From assembly GCF_019443745.1 (NCBI RefSeq), contig NZ_CP050948.1, positions 4,344,001 through 4,408,000 of the forward strand: a stretch of 64,000 bases of DNA, read 5' to 3'. How positions within the stretch are numbered: the stretch's first letter is position 1; every line of letters starts with the position of its first letter. This DNA comes from Iamia sp. SCSIO 61187. Lineage in GTDB: Bacteria; Actinomycetota; Acidimicrobiia; Acidimicrobiales; Iamiaceae. The notes below the pieces were generated by a model. That model ran no database searches. It worked only from the letters and a program-made list of their open reading frames with translations, and was not told the DNA's origin. The position numbers and the translations under genes are program-made. Positions 45,384-54,314 of the stretch are shown here, piece by piece.

Positions 45384-46442
45384 TCAGCCGGTCAGGTCGA
45401 GGGGTGCGAGGGCCAGGACGCTGGCGGCGTCGTCGGCGGCCACGCCGATGCCGCAGGCGCCCGGCTCGGCCACGCAGTCGAGACCCACCTCCCCCGGGCC
45501 GGCGACGGGCAGCGGGAAGTCGGCGAGGACGAGGGTGCCGTCGTCGGCGGCGGGGACCGCGGTGCTCGGCCCCTCCTGGGCCGGGTTGCCCCGCCCGTCC
45601 GGGTAGGTGCACGGGTCGTCGCCCCCGCCCTGGAGCCGCACCGTGGGGCACCAGCCGACACCCACGACGGCGCCGGGCTGGAGCCCAGATGCCCGGACCG
45701 TGGCCACGCCGCCGGGCGCGAGGGGCCCAGGCGGGTCCAGGGTGACCTGCGGCCGGATGGGTGCGTCGGTGGGGTCCATCTCCATCGGCAGGCGGGCCAC
45801 CGGCTCCTGGCGGTCGCCGACCCGGATCACCAGGACGCATGGCGCGCACGGTGCCCATCCGGGGTCGTACCCGCCCGGCGGGGCCAGGTTGACGAAGACG
45901 TCGTGGAAGGCGGTGAACGTGAGCTGGGTCTCGGGTCCGTCCTGGACGGTGAGGCCCCGACCCCGCGCCGACGAGCACTGGTCGCCCTGCTCGGGCGACC
46001 CGCCCGTGCGGCACTGGGACACCGTGACGGGCTCACCGGTCGCCACCCCGGTCAGGGTGATCAGCAGCGTGTCGCCGTCGCCGACGCCGCCCTCGTCGCC
46101 GTCGACGACGGCCTCGGGCTCGGGCGGGGGGGCGATCGGGTCGCTCCCGGCCGCGGTGGAACCGGGCTCGAGCCCCCCGCCGTCCGCCCCCGAGGACGGC
46201 GGCGAGGGGTCGGCCGAGGTCGAGGTGCCGCCGTCGGCGACCACCTCGGCACCGGGGTCGTCGGTGGCGGCCAGACCCACGCCCACTCCGGCAGCGAGCA
46301 CCACGACGGCGACGGCGGCACCGGTCACCAGCCGGCGGCGGCGGACCCGACGGGCGGCGCGGCCCCGGATCACGCCGACCGGCGTGGGCTGCGCCGGGGG
46401 GTGGGCGGCCAGGTCGGCCAGGACGTCATCGACGGGCGGCAT
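45384..46442 (-). CDS. Membrane protein with neocarzinostatin-like extracellular domains, partner of ECF sigma
   Basis: 352 residues from ATG 46442, overlapping the sigma gene end by 17 bases. A short cytoplasmic N-terminus (MPPVDDVLADLAAHPPAQP) and a basic stretch precede one membrane span (VTGAAVAVVVLAAGVGVGLAA); the rest is outside. The outer part contains Cys-paired beta-sandwich segments (VSQCRTGGSPEQGDQCS; WCPTVRLQGGGDDPCTY; LDCVAEPGACGIGV) like neocarzinostatin-family domains. The position directly after an ECF sigma gene and the topology suggest an anti-sigma/sensor role, although no zinc anti-sigma domain is seen. Confidence 0.72.
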   Translation of the reverse strand: MPPVDDVLADLAAHPPAQPTPVGVIRGRAARRVRRRRLVTGAAVAVVVLAAGVGVGLAATDDPGAEVVADGGTSTSADPSPPSSGADGGGLEPGSTAAGSDPIAPPPEPEAVVDGDEGGVGDGDTLLITLTGVATGEPVTVSQCRTGGSPEQGDQCSSARGRGLTVQDGPETQLTFTAFHDVFVNLAPPGGYDPGWAPCAPCVLVIRVGDRQEPVARLPMEMDPTDAPIRPQVTLDPPGPLAPGGVATVRASGLQPGAVVGVGWCPTVRLQGGGDDPCTYPDGRGNPAQEGPSTAVPAADDGTLVLADFPLPVAGPGEVGLDCVAEPGACGIGVAADDAASVLALAPLDLTG

Positions 46443-46953
46443 CGGCGTTCTCCTCGGGATCGAGCGCGAGCGGGTCCAGCGTCCGGGCCAGCCGGGCGCG
46501 GGCGGAGTGCAGGGTCGAGGCGGCGGTGCCCGGCGCCGTGCCCATGATCGAGGCGACCTGGCCGACCGGCAGGTCGGCCACGTACCGGAGGACGACGGCC
46601 TCCCGCTCGCGGGGTGGCAGGGCGGCGAGCGCCTCCCACACCTCGGGCGACCACGCCGGCGGCGGGGCCTCGACCGGGGCCGTGCTGGCGACCCACACGA
46701 GCAGGCGCCGCTCGTGGCCCGACCGCCGCAGCCGACGGCGGGCGTCGTTCAGGGCGACGGTGGTGACCCACCCCCCGGGCGAGGCCATGGCCCGCACCCG
46801 GGGCCACCGCTCGCAGGCCCGGGTGAAGGCCTCGTCCGCGCACTCGGCGGCGATCGACGGCCGGCCGGTGATGGCGGCGACGGTGGACACCACGCGCGGG
46901 TGCTCGCGCAGGTACCAGTCGTCGAACGCCTCGTCCACGCCCGTCCGAGTCAC
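46426..46953 (-). CDS. ECF RNA polymerase sigma factor
   Basis: 175 residues. Region 2: DDWYLREHPRVVSTVAAITG, then DEAFTRACERWPRVRAMASPGGWVTTVALNDARRRLRR (2.3/2.4 -10 recognition). Region 4: LAALPPREREAVVLRYVADLPVGQVASIMGTAPGTAASTLHSARARL, the helix-turn-helix for -35 recognition. The overall form is close to SigE-family/SigJ-like actinobacterial ECF sigma factors. Its membrane partner overlaps it by 17 bases. The upstream 74 bases carry no gene. Confidence 0.93.
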   Translation of the reverse strand: MTRTGVDEAFDDWYLREHPRVVSTVAAITGRPSIAAECADEAFTRACERWPRVRAMASPGGWVTTVALNDARRRLRRSGHERRLLVWVASTAPVEAPPPAWSPEVWEALAALPPREREAVVLRYVADLPVGQVASIMGTAPGTAASTLHSARARLARTLDPLALDPEENADAARR

Positions 46954-47027
46954 GACGGGACCGTTCGGTTGGGTCCGGGCTCGTGGCCCCGGACGATCAC
47001 GGCGGCGGCGCCCTCAGGCGCCGAGGG

Positions 47028-47963
47028 TCAGACGGCCAGGAGGTCGCGGGCGCCGGTGTCCGAGGATGGGTGGCGCAGCTTCGACATGGCCCGGGCCTCG
47101 ATCTGGCGGATGCGCTCGCGGGTGAGGTTGAAGTGCTCCCCCACCTCCTCGAGCGTGCGGGGCTCGCCCCGGTCGAGGCCGAAGCGCAGCTTGAGGATCT
47201 CGCGCTCGCGGTCGTCGAGGGGGGCCAGGAGGCGGTTGATCTCCTCGGGGAGGAGCGCGGTGGCGGCCACCTCGAAGGGCGACTCGGCCGAGCGGTCCTC
47301 GACCACGTCGCCGAGCTCGGCGTCGCCGTCCTCGCGCAGCGGCTCCGACAGCGAGAGGGGCTCGGCCGCGAAGCGGAGCGCCTCGGTGACCTTGTCCTCG
47401 GGCATCTCGACCTCGGCCGAGAGCTCGGCGAGGGTGGCCGGGCGCCCGAGCTTGAGCTCGAGCCGGGCCCGGGCCTTCTGGAGCCGGGCCAGGGTGTCGC
47501 CGGCGTGGACGGGGAGGCGGATGGTGCGCCCGGTGTTGGCGATGCCGCGGGTGATGGCCTGGCGGATCCACCACGTGGCGTAGGTCGAGAACTTGAAGCC
47601 CTTGCGCCAGTCGAACTTCTCGACGGCGTGCATGAGGCCGAGGTTGCCCTCCTGGATCAGGTCCAGCAGCGGCAGGCCCGAGGCCTGGTACTTCTTGGCG
47701 ATCGAGACGACCAGCCGCAGGTTCGACTGCACGAACGTGCGCTCGGCCTGCTCGCCGTCGCGGGCGGTGCGGCGCAGCTCGCGCTTCTTGGCCGGGGTGA
47801 CCTTGTCCCCCGACTCCAGGGCGATGCGGGCCTCCGCACCGGCCTCGATGGCCTGGGCCAGGCGCACCTCGTCGTCCTTCGTGAGCAGTGGGTACTGCCC
47901 GATGTCCGTGAGGTAGAGGCGGACGAGGTCTTCCTCATCGCGCTCGACGCGCTCCTTGGCCAA
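47028..47963 (-). CDS. RpoD/SigA-like group 1/2 sigma factor
   Basis: 311 residues from TTG 47963, which follows GAGGAAG; a start at 48038 would add a poor N-terminus. Sigma-70 regions are complete from 1.2 on: DLVRLYLTDIGQYPLLTK (1.2), then NLRLVVSIAKKYQASGLPLLDLIQEGNLGLMHAVEKFDWRKGFKFSTYATWWIRQAI (2.1-2.4), region 3 (LPVHAGDTLARLQKAR), and region 4 (PLDDREREILKLRFGLDRGEPRTLEEVGEHFNLTRERIRQIEA). The absence of region 1.1 and the length indicate a group 2 or a short group 1 sigma. The 271 bases upstream, to 48234, hold no gene; an ACCCATC-G-GATGGGT palindrome is at 48144-48158. Confidence 0.93.
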   Translation of the reverse strand: MAKERVERDEEDLVRLYLTDIGQYPLLTKDDEVRLAQAIEAGAEARIALESGDKVTPAKKRELRRTARDGEQAERTFVQSNLRLVVSIAKKYQASGLPLLDLIQEGNLGLMHAVEKFDWRKGFKFSTYATWWIRQAITRGIANTGRTIRLPVHAGDTLARLQKARARLELKLGRPATLAELSAEVEMPEDKVTEALRFAAEPLSLSEPLREDGDAELGDVVEDRSAESPFEVAATALLPEEINRLLAPLDDREREILKLRFGLDRGEPRTLEEVGEHFNLTRERIRQIEARAMSKLRHPSSDTGARDLLAV

Positions 47964-48234
47964 CGTTCTTCCTCTGCTGCTCGGGGCTGGGGTGCCGGGG
48001 CGTCCGGCCTGTCGTGATCGTGCTCCTGGCGCGCCCACGCCAGACGTGCTGCGGGCTCAGCGCACAGGTGCGCGAGCACCGGCCAGAAACTCTCTGATCC
48101 CTGAGGATACCGGGATGGTCAATACCCTCCGCGCTCGGATCGAACCCATCGGATGGGTCACCTGTCGGTCGCGTCGCGTGCGGTGTGAGCAGATCTGCGC
48201 GGTTGATCAGCCACGGAGAGCGACCTGGCCCTGG

Positions 48235-48837
48235 TCAGACAGGGGGGATGTCGGGGGGCGGGGGACGCATGCCTCCGCTGGTCACCAGCTCCTCCTCGAG
48301 CTGGAGGGCGGCGGCGTGGGCGACCCCCACGGTGCGTCGATCGACGAGGAGCGCCTGCAGCAGCCCCTCGCCCTGGTCCCGGAGCTCGGCCAGATCGGTC
48401 CGGGCGTGGCGGACGGCACGGGCGGCCCCGTCGGCCGAGGGCCCCATGGGCGCCCCCCAGCTCGCCAGCAGCCGGGGCAGCAGCACCCGGTGGAGCAGGG
48501 CGAGACGGGACTCGGCCGCCCCGGCGACACCCAGGCTGGCCACGATGTCTGCCGCCCCCCCCGTCGGCGGGGCGACCCACGCCGCCGGATCGACGGGCGC
48601 GGGTCGGGGCAGCAGCCCCCGCAGGGCCAGGGCGTGGTCCCCGGCCACGCGCGACAGCTCGGCCAGGTGGACCCGGACGGCGGCCTCCCGGGTGTCGGCC
48701 ACCCAGGCGCCGGCGAGGGCGAAGACCTGCTCGAGCCACCAGACGTCGGCCCCGAGCGCCGCTCCGAGCTCCAGCATGGTGGCGGGACCGGCGGCGACGG
48801 CGGGTCCGGGCTCGGACGGGGGCGGGTCGGCAGCCAC
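48235..48837 (-). CDS. Helical protein of unknown function
   Basis: 200 residues from GTG 48837; a longer frame to 48900 has a low-quality start. The protein is almost entirely Ala/Leu-rich helices: ATMLELGAALGADVWWLEQVFALAGAWVADT, VHLAELSRVAGDHALALRG, ARTDLAELRDQGEGLLQALLVDRR. A four-helix bundle, perhaps ferritin-like, is possible, but no E-x2-H metal pair is clear. Convergent to no neighbour; on the same strand as the EamA gene upstream. No function can be given. Confidence 0.55.
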   Translation of the reverse strand: MAADPPPSEPGPAVAAGPATMLELGAALGADVWWLEQVFALAGAWVADTREAAVRVHLAELSRVAGDHALALRGLLPRPAPVDPAAWVAPPTGGAADIVASLGVAGAAESRLALLHRVLLPRLLASWGAPMGPSADGAARAVRHARTDLAELRDQGEGLLQALLVDRRTVGVAHAAALQLEEELVTSGGMRPPPPDIPPV

Positions 48838-48935
48838 GGGCGCAGCGTAGGGGCGCAGCCGGACGCCCCCGTGCGCACCCGAGGTCCGGGGCTCCCCCAT
48901 CGGGGGGACCAGAGGTCACCGCTCGGGTGAGCGGG

Positions 48936-49823
48936 CTACCCGTGGACGGTGGGCTCGAGGGCCGGGTCGGTCGTGCGGGCGCCGGTCAGGAGGGGCACCA
49001 GCTCCACCCACGCGATGGCGGCCAGGATGACGAACGCCCCCAGCAGCCCCCGGACGCCCAGGTCGTCGCCCGTGGCCAGACCCAGGATCCCCGCCGAGAC
49101 GGGCTCCACGAGGAGCACGAGGGCCGCCCGGGACGCCGGCACCGTGCGCTGGCCGGCGACCATGCAGAAGAAGGCGACGGCGGTGGCGAAGAGCCCGGTG
49201 AACACGACCGCGCCCCACGCCGGGGCACCGAACCCGTAGCCGCCCAGGCCGAACCCGGGCACGGCGCAGACGATGCCGACGGTGAGGACCTGCACGCAGG
49301 TGAAGCGCACGGGGTCGAAGCGGTCGGCGCCCCGCGCGACCACGACGAGGTGGCCGGCGAAGCCGAAGGCGCAGCCGAGCGTCAGGACCTCGCCCCACCC
49401 GAAGGCGTCGGCGCCCGACCCCGACAGCAGGTAGAGGCCGATCACGGCGATGACGACGCCGGTCACGGTCCTCCGGTCCGGCAGGCGACGCTCGCCCACC
49501 GCCACCAGGACGGGGACGATCACGACCAGCAGGTAGGTGATGAAGGCCGACGTCGAGCTGGGCGTCGAGCGCAGCCCGAAGGTCTGGAGCAGGTAGGCGG
49601 CGGCGAGGAGGAGCCCGGCACCGATGCCGAGGCGCACCTCGCCGCGGTGACCTGGTCGCCGGAGGGCGACCGGGGCCAGCACCAGGGCGGCGACGAGGAA
49701 CCGGGCGCCGAGGAACGGCGTGGGCTCGGCGTCCTCGATGGCGTCCTGCACGACCAGGAAGGTCGATCCGAAGAGCAGCCCGGCGAGGGCCAGGGCGGCG
49801 GTGCCCCGGGCCTCGGAGCTCAC
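48936..49823 (-). CDS. EamA-family (DMT) transporter
   Basis: 295 residues from GTG 49823, overlapping the TGA of the HAD gene. Two EamA repeats, about ten membrane spans: GTAALALAGLLFGSTFLVVQDAI at the start, AAAYLLQTFGLRSTPSSTSAFITYLLVVIVPVLVAV at the end of repeat 1 and AAWAVVFTGLFATAVAFFCMVAGQRTVPASRAALVLLVEPVSAG in repeat 2 mark the classical ATPSxxAF and RAALxxxxEP motifs. Transports a small metabolite or drug; direction and substrate unknown. It belongs to a coupled run: hisE, HAD hydrolase, EamA. Confidence 0.9.
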   Translation of the reverse strand: MSSEARGTAALALAGLLFGSTFLVVQDAIEDAEPTPFLGARFLVAALVLAPVALRRPGHRGEVRLGIGAGLLLAAAYLLQTFGLRSTPSSTSAFITYLLVVIVPVLVAVGERRLPDRRTVTGVVIAVIGLYLLSGSGADAFGWGEVLTLGCAFGFAGHLVVVARGADRFDPVRFTCVQVLTVGIVCAVPGFGLGGYGFGAPAWGAVVFTGLFATAVAFFCMVAGQRTVPASRAALVLLVEPVSAGILGLATGDDLGVRGLLGAFVILAAIAWVELVPLLTGARTTDPALEPTVHG

Positions 49824-50464
49824 GGCGAGGGCGCGAGGAGCCTGTCGAGGGCGATGACGGCCTCGGCCGGGTCCCCCACCAGGAGGCCGACCAGGCCGGC
49901 GCGCTCGGCGCCGGCGATGTTGCCGGGGTGGTCGTCGAGGAAGATGGCCCGCTGGGGGTCGGCGACGCCGAGCAGCTCGAGGGTGTGGGCGAAGATGCGC
50001 GGGTCGGGCTTGCGCATGCCCACCTCGGAGGAGTCGACCACGGCGTCGAAGAGGTCCTCGACCGGCACCCGCTCGCGCCAGGACCGCGACCCCTCCTTGA
50101 CGTTGTTCGTGCACAGGGCCGTCAGGTAGCCGTCGGCCCGCAGGGACCGGATGCGCTCGACGATCACGTCGTGGACGGTGAGACGGCCCATCATCGAGCC
50201 GAAGGCGTCCCAGTCGACCTCGATGCCGACCTCGTCGTACTGGTCGGCCACCCAGGCGACCCACTCGGCGATGGGGGCCTCGCCCCGCTCGACCTGGTGC
50301 CAGACGTGGTCGGTGTCCTCGCCGTAGGGGCCGAGGAGGAGGGCGAGGGCCTCGTCCCTGCTGGCCACGCCGGACACCGTGTCGGCGATGGCGTCGAAGG
50401 CCGAGGCGATGACGACGCCCGAGAGGTCGAACACGATGGCGTCGAACCGCCGCTCCCCCCTCAC
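49820..50464 (-). CDS. HAD-superfamily hydrolase (epoxide-hydrolase-like subgroup)
   Basis: 214 residues from GTG 50464, overlapping the TGA of hisE. Motif [15 protein letters not shown] (Asp nucleophile; Ser-Gly in place of the usual D-x-D partner), CTNNVKEG (motif II), [13 protein letters not shown] and [13 protein letters not shown] (motifs III/IV). The layout matches the HAD IA subgroup annotated as epoxide hydrolase N-terminal-like phosphatases. The D-x-S variation could lower phosphatase activity. The gene sits between hisE and EamA with overlaps at both ends; the metabolic link is unclear. Confidence 0.87.
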   Translation of the reverse strand: MRGERRFDAIVFDLSGVVIASAFDAIADTVSGVASRDEALALLLGPYGEDTDHVWHQVERGEAPIAEWVAWVADQYDEVGIEVDWDAFGSMMGRLTVHDVIVERIRSLRADGYLTALCTNNVKEGSRSWRERVPVEDLFDAVVDSSEVGMRKPDPRIFAHTLELLGVADPQRAIFLDDHPGNIAGAERAGLVGLLVGDPAEAVIALDRLLAPSP

Positions 50465-50721
50465 AGGTGGCGGTAGACGTCGGCGGGGGTGAGGCCGCGG
50501 GCCACCATCACCACCTGGAGCCGGTAGAGCAGCTGGCTGATCTCCAGGGCCAGGGCGTCGTCGTCCTCGTGCTCGGCCGCCAGCCACACCTCGCCCGCCT
50601 CCTCGATGACCTTCTTGCCCATGGCGTGGATCCCGGCGTCGAGGGCGGCGACCGTCGCCGACCCCTCAGGTCGCTCCTCGGCCCGGGTGCGCAGGACCTC
50701 GTACAGCTCGTCGAAGGTCAT
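50461..50721 (-). CDS. hisE: Phosphoribosyl-ATP pyrophosphatase
   Basis: 86 residues. Second step of histidine synthesis: PR-ATP to PR-AMP and PPi. MazG-like helices [64 protein letters not shown] contain the E-E-x2-E...D metal cluster. Stand-alone HisE without HisI fusion, as in actinobacteria. Other his genes (hisG usually adjacent) are not seen upstream; nadE is upstream on the same strand. Confidence 0.95.
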   Translation of the reverse strand: MTFDELYEVLRTRAEERPEGSATVAALDAGIHAMGKKVIEEAGEVWLAAEHEDDDALALEISQLLYRLQVVMVARGLTPADVYRHL

Positions 50722-50797
50722 GGGGCGGCGGCGCAGGCGTCGCCCTCGGGGCGGCGGCTCGGGTCGGAGGGCGTGGGCACCCGGGATTCCTAGCCGG

Positions 50798-52528
50798 TCA
50801 GCCGCGGAACGCGTTGGTGATGGGGAGGCGACGGTCCTTGCCGAAGGCCTTGTCGGTGACGCGGGGCCCGGGGGGCGACTGGCGCCGCTTGTACTCGGCC
50901 CCGTCGACGAGACGGGTGATCCGCCGCACGACCTCCGGGTCGTGGCCGGCGGCGATGATCTCGCCCGGGGTCCGGTCGTGCTCGACGTAGGCGTCGAGGA
51001 TGGGGTCGAGCACCTCGTAGGGCGGCAGCGACTGGTCGTCGGTCTGGTCGGGGCGGAGCTCGGCCGAGGGCGGCTTGGTCAGGACGTTCTCGGGGATCAG
51101 GTCGTAGCCGGCCCGCTCGTTGCGCCGACGGCACAGCTGGAACACCCGCAGCTTGAGCACGTCCTTGATGAGGGCGTAGCCGCCGACGGTGTCGCCGTAG
51201 AGGGTGGCGTACCCGACGGCCGCCTCGCTCTTGTTGCTGGTCGACAGGACGAGCCACCCCAGCTTGTTCGACAGGGCCATCAGGACCTGGCCCCGGATGC
51301 GGGACTGGAGGTTCTCCTCGGTGAGGTCCTCGTCGAGGCCGGCGAAGGACTCGCTCAGCATCTCGGTGACGGCGGCGTGGGCCGGCTCGATGGGGATCGT
51401 GCGGTGGTCGGTGCCGAGGTTGGCGGCCAGCTTCGCGGCATCTGCCACCGAGTGGTCCGACGAGTAGCGCGAGGGCATGGCGACGGTGTGGACCCGGTCG
51501 GCGCCGAGGGCGTCGGCGGCGAGGACGGCGACGATCGAGGAGTCGAGCCCGCCCGACAGCCCGATCACCACGTCGGAGAAGCCGTTCTTCTCGACGTAGG
51601 CCCGGGTACCGACCACGAGCGCCTCCCAGACCTCGTCGTCGGGGTGCATCGGCGGGGCGACGGCCGGGGCGATGGGCTCGGGGTGGGTCTCGACGTCGCC
51701 GCCGACGACGGGCACGGGGGTCACCTCGATCAGCGGGAGCTGCTCGTCGACCGGCCGGCCCCGGGGGTCGAGCAGCCGCTTGCGGTAGACGGGTCCGATC
51801 TCGACGTCGACGACGAGGACGTCCTCGACGAACTGCGGCGAGCGGGCCAGGAGCGTGCCGTCGGGACCGAACGCCATCGAGCCGCCGTCGAAGACGAGCT
51901 CGTCCTGGCCCCCGACCTGGTTGACGTAGAGGAGGGCGGTGCTGGCGTCGGCCGCCCGGGTCGCGAGCATCCGCTCCCGCCGGGCGAGCTTGCCCTCCGC
52001 GTAGGGCGAGGCGTTGATGTTGACGACGACCTCGGCCCCGCTGTCGGCCTGGTCGGCGGTGGGACCGCGGGGGTTCCAGATGTCCTCGCAGATGGAGACC
52101 CCGATGGGGACCCCCTTGACCGACCACAGGGTCGCCGGCTCCTGGCCCCGCCCGAAGTAGCGCAGCTCGTCGAAGACGCCGTAGTTGGGCAGGTCGCACT
52201 TGTGGTAGACGCCGCGGACCTCGCCCCCGGCGCACACCGCGGCGGCGTTGTGGAGGTCGCGGGCCAGGTCGACGAACCCGACGATGGCCACGCAGTCGCC
52301 CGTCGCCTCGGCCACCTGCTGGAGGGCCTCGAGGTTGGCGGTGACGAAGCCCGGCTTCAGCAGGAGGTCCTCGGGCGGGTACCCGGTGATGGCCAGCTCG
52401 GGGAAGGCGGCGATGTCTGCCCCGGCCTCCTCGGCCCGGCGGTACGCGGCGAGGATCCGCTCGACGTTGCCGTCGAGGTCCCCGACCCACGTGTCGATCT
52501 GGCAGGCGGCGAGGCGGAGGCGAGCCAT
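50798..52528 (-). CDS. nadE: Glutamine-dependent NAD+ synthetase
   Basis: 576 residues from ATG 52528. N-terminal nitrilase-fold glutaminase: catalytic Glu44 (FPELAITGY), Lys110 ([10 protein letters not shown]) and Cys147 (VSICEDIW). C-terminal synthetase with the PP-loop [14 protein letters not shown] and [15 protein letters not shown]. It amidates deamido-NAD using ammonia channelled from glutamine and is the last step of NAD synthesis. The length and order match the bacterial two-domain form. TACCCT ends six bases before the start, pointing to a leaderless transcript. hisE, the HAD gene and EamA follow downstream. Confidence 0.96.
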   Translation of the reverse strand: MARLRLAACQIDTWVGDLDGNVERILAAYRRAEEAGADIAAFPELAITGYPPEDLLLKPGFVTANLEALQQVAEATGDCVAIVGFVDLARDLHNAAAVCAGGEVRGVYHKCDLPNYGVFDELRYFGRGQEPATLWSVKGVPIGVSICEDIWNPRGPTADQADSGAEVVVNINASPYAEGKLARRERMLATRAADASTALLYVNQVGGQDELVFDGGSMAFGPDGTLLARSPQFVEDVLVVDVEIGPVYRKRLLDPRGRPVDEQLPLIEVTPVPVVGGDVETHPEPIAPAVAPPMHPDDEVWEALVVGTRAYVEKNGFSDVVIGLSGGLDSSIVAVLAADALGADRVHTVAMPSRYSSDHSVADAAKLAANLGTDHRTIPIEPAHAAVTEMLSESFAGLDEDLTEENLQSRIRGQVLMALSNKLGWLVLSTSNKSEAAVGYATLYGDTVGGYALIKDVLKLRVFQLCRRRNERAGYDLIPENVLTKPPSAELRPDQTDDQSLPPYEVLDPILDAYVEHDRTPGEIIAAGHDPEVVRRITRLVDGAEYKRRQSPPGPRVTDKAFGKDRRLPITNAFRG

Positions 52529-52534
52529 GGCGCC

Positions 52535-52540
52535 AGGGTA
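52535..52540 (-). promoter_or_regulatory. Putative -10 box of nadE
   Basis: TACCCT on the minus strand, six bases before ATG 52528; leaderless geometry. Confidence 0.5.
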
Positions 52541-52611
52541 GGGGCCGGCCCCGACCCGGTCGTCGGGATCACCCGCGCGGGTGGCGCCGGGCGGCGGGCA
52601 GGCGCTGCCGG

Positions 52612-52617
52612 TACCGT
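52612..52617 (+). promoter_or_regulatory. Putative -10 box of the small gene at 52624
   Basis: TACCGT, six bases before GTG 52624. Confidence 0.5.
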
Positions 52618-52623
52618 GCGCAG

Positions 52624-52770
52624 GTGAACCTCGGCGTGACGGAGCTCCTGATCCTCCTGATCGTCCTGGTGTTCTTCGTGGTGGTGGTCGGGGGCACCGT
52701 CGCCCTCGTCGTGGGCATGGTGCGCCGCTCCCAGCGGGCGACGCACCACGGCCGCCCGCCGCCGCCCTGA
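52624..52770 (+). CDS. Small single-span membrane protein, 48 residues
   Basis: GTG 52624 opens a 49-codon frame: a short start (MNLGVTELLILLIVLVFFVV), a long hydrophobic run, then basic RRSQRATHHGRPPPP. One transmembrane helix with a cytosolic, His/Arg/Pro tail is predicted. Many actinobacteria encode such short membrane proteins of unknown role. A TACCGT box six bases upstream supports expression. A hairpin lies 21 bases after the stop, before the CDF transporter gene. Confidence 0.65.
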   Translation: MNLGVTELLILLIVLVFFVVVVGGTVALVVGMVRRSQRATHHGRPPPP

Positions 52771-52791
52771 GGCGACCTTGACCCCACGCCC

Positions 52792-52819
52792 CGACACATG
52801 CGATCCTTCGCATGTGTCG
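52792..52819. promoter_or_regulatory. Perfect 12-4-12 inverted repeat before the CDF gene
   Basis: CGACACATGCGA-TCCT-TCGCATGTGTCG. It may be a hairpin ending the small upstream gene, but lacks a U tract; placement 18 bases before the CDF start and the exact symmetry also suit a metal-regulator operator. Confidence 0.65.
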
Positions 52820-52836
52820 ATGACGGCGGGACCCGG

Positions 52837-53769
52837 GTGAGCGGCGACCACGGCCACTCCCACGGGCCGACCCTCGCCCGCGCCGGCGCCCGCCACCTCC
52901 GGCGCCTGACCATCTCGTTCGCCATCATCGCCGCCTTCTTCGTCGTCGAGGCGGTCGCCGGCCTGGCGACCCGCTCGCTGGCGCTGCTGTCCGACGCCGG
53001 CCACATGCTCACCGACGTGGTCGGGCTCGGGATGGCCCTCGCCGCCATCAGCCTGGCCAGCCGGCACGAGGCTCGGAGCGGGGGTGCGGGCAGTCGCCAC
53101 ACCTTCGGCCTCTACCGCCTCGAGATCCTGGCCGCGTTCGTCAACGCCCTCCTCTTGTTCGGCGTGGCCGGCTACGTGCTGGTCGAGGCGGTCCGCCGGC
53201 TCCAGGACCCGGCCGAGGTGCTGGGGGCACCGATGCTGGCCGTCGCCGGCGCCGGCCTGGTCGCCAACCTGGTCGTGTTCGCCCTGCTGCGCGAGGGGGC
53301 CAAGGAGAGCCTGAACGTCGAGGGCGCCTACCTCGAGGTGCTCGCCGACACCCTCGGGTCGATCGGGGTGATCATCGCCGCCGTGCTGCTCCAGGTCTTC
53401 GGGTGGACGTGGGTCGACCCTGTCGTCGGCGCCCTCATCGGCCTGTGGATCCTGCCCCGCACCTGGCGCCTCGGTCGCCAGGCGGTGCACATCCTGCTGC
53501 AGTCGGCCCCCGACGGGGTCGATCTGGCCAAGCTGGGCGACGAGCTGGCCGCCCTGCCCGGCGTCATCGACGTCCACGACCTCCACGTCTGGACCCTGAC
53601 CTCGGAGATGGAGGCGGCGTCGGCGCACCTCATGACCACCCCCGACACCGACGCCCACCAGGTCCTCGACCAGGCCCGGGCCCTGCTCCACGAGAGCTAC
53701 GCCATCGACCACGCCACCTTCCAGGTCGAGCCCAGCACCCACACCGGGTGCACCGAGGTGGCCTGGTAG
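52837..53769 (+). CDS. Cation diffusion facilitator (CzcD/ZitB-like)
   Basis: 310 residues from GTG 52837; an upstream ATG at 52798 lies inside the inverted repeat and is unlikely. His-rich start (SGDHGHSHGP), six membrane spans, and the CDF metal sites: ALLSDAGHMLTDVVGL in span 2 and GAYLEVLADTLGSIGVI in span 5 provide H/D pairs for Zn2+ binding. The C-terminal cytosolic domain (GVIDVHDLHVWTLTSEMEAASAHL) is the typical ferredoxin-like dimer. Exports Zn2+ or similar ions by proton exchange. The palindrome just upstream may hold a metal-responsive repressor. Confidence 0.94.
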   Translation: MSGDHGHSHGPTLARAGARHLRRLTISFAIIAAFFVVEAVAGLATRSLALLSDAGHMLTDVVGLGMALAAISLASRHEARSGGAGSRHTFGLYRLEILAAFVNALLLFGVAGYVLVEAVRRLQDPAEVLGAPMLAVAGAGLVANLVVFALLREGAKESLNVEGAYLEVLADTLGSIGVIIAAVLLQVFGWTWVDPVVGALIGLWILPRTWRLGRQAVHILLQSAPDGVDLAKLGDELAALPGVIDVHDLHVWTLTSEMEAASAHLMTTPDTDAHQVLDQARALLHESYAIDHATFQVEPSTHTGCTEVAW

Positions 53770-53779
53770 CGGTCGCTCG

Positions 53780-53827
53780 GTTCTGTCGCGCCAGCCGGTC
53801 ACAGGTGACCGCTGGGCGCGACAGAAC
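53780..53827. repeat. GTTCTG...CAGAAC palindrome, copy 3
   Basis: Arms of about 22 bases (TTCTGTCGCGCCAG... and ...CTGGGCGCGACAGAA) with a two-base loop AG, starting ten bases after the CDF stop. Related to 10244-10360 and 54315-54364. It probably ends the CDF transcript. Confidence 0.75.
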
Positions 53828-53863
53828 GCGGTCGAGGCCGACCACGGGCACGCAGGGGTCCGG

Positions 53864-53869
53864 TACCGT
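53864..53869 (+). promoter_or_regulatory. Putative -10 box of the SnoaL-like gene
   Basis: TACCGT, six bases before ATG 53876. Confidence 0.5.
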
Positions 53870-53875
53870 CCGGCC

Positions 53876-54280
53876 ATGGCCTCGGAGCAGAGCCCGGTCG
53901 CGGTGGTGGAGGCGATCTACGCGGCGATGGCGGCGCGCGACTTCGGCGCCGTGCTCGCCCGCCTCGGCCCCGACTTCGTGGTGACCCAGGACCCGCGGCT
54001 GCCGTGGGGCGGGCGCTACGAGGGCCCCGACGGGTTCGCCACCCTCGGCCTGGCCCTGCTCGAGAGCATCGAGTCGCAGGTCACCACCGACGCCATCTTC
54101 GAGGCCGACGGCGACGTCCTCCAGGTCGGGCGGACGCGAGGGACGGTGCGGGCCACCGGCACCGCCTTCGACATCCCCGAGGTCCACCGCTGGACCATCG
54201 TCGACGGGCTCGCCGTGCGGGCCCACTTCGCCATCGACACCCCGGCCATGCTCGCCGCCCTCGGCCGCACGGCGACGTAG
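53876..54280 (+). CDS. SnoaL-like (NTF2-fold) protein
   Basis: 134 residues. Cone-shaped NTF2 fold: VVEAIYAAMAARDFGAVLARLGPDFVVTQDPRLPWGGRYEG is the typical first helix-strand unit, with YEGPDGFATL, then GTVRATGTAFDIPEVHRWTIVDGLAVRAHFAIDTP. SnoaL-like proteins are cyclases, hydratases or isomerases of small hydrophobic ligands, or binding proteins. No substrate is evident. The gene is bracketed by palindromic elements at 53780 and 54315 and is monocistronic. Confidence 0.88.
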   Translation: MASEQSPVAVVEAIYAAMAARDFGAVLARLGPDFVVTQDPRLPWGGRYEGPDGFATLGLALLESIESQVTTDAIFEADGDVLQVGRTRGTVRATGTAFDIPEVHRWTIVDGLAVRAHFAIDTPAMLAALGRTAT

Positions 54281-54314
54281 CCAACGCCCTCGGTGGCCCG
54301 GCGGTCCGCAGGGT

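Noticed and set aside
48144-48158. ACCCATC-G-GATGGGT palindrome as operator of the SigA-like gene
   Set aside because: It is short and about 180 bases upstream of the start with no promoter recognisable next to it.
48936-50264. 442-codon frame joining EamA to upstream sequence
   Set aside because: The first 147 codons are Arg-rich shadow of the HAD gene; the EamA protein starts at GTG 49823, overlapping the HAD stop.
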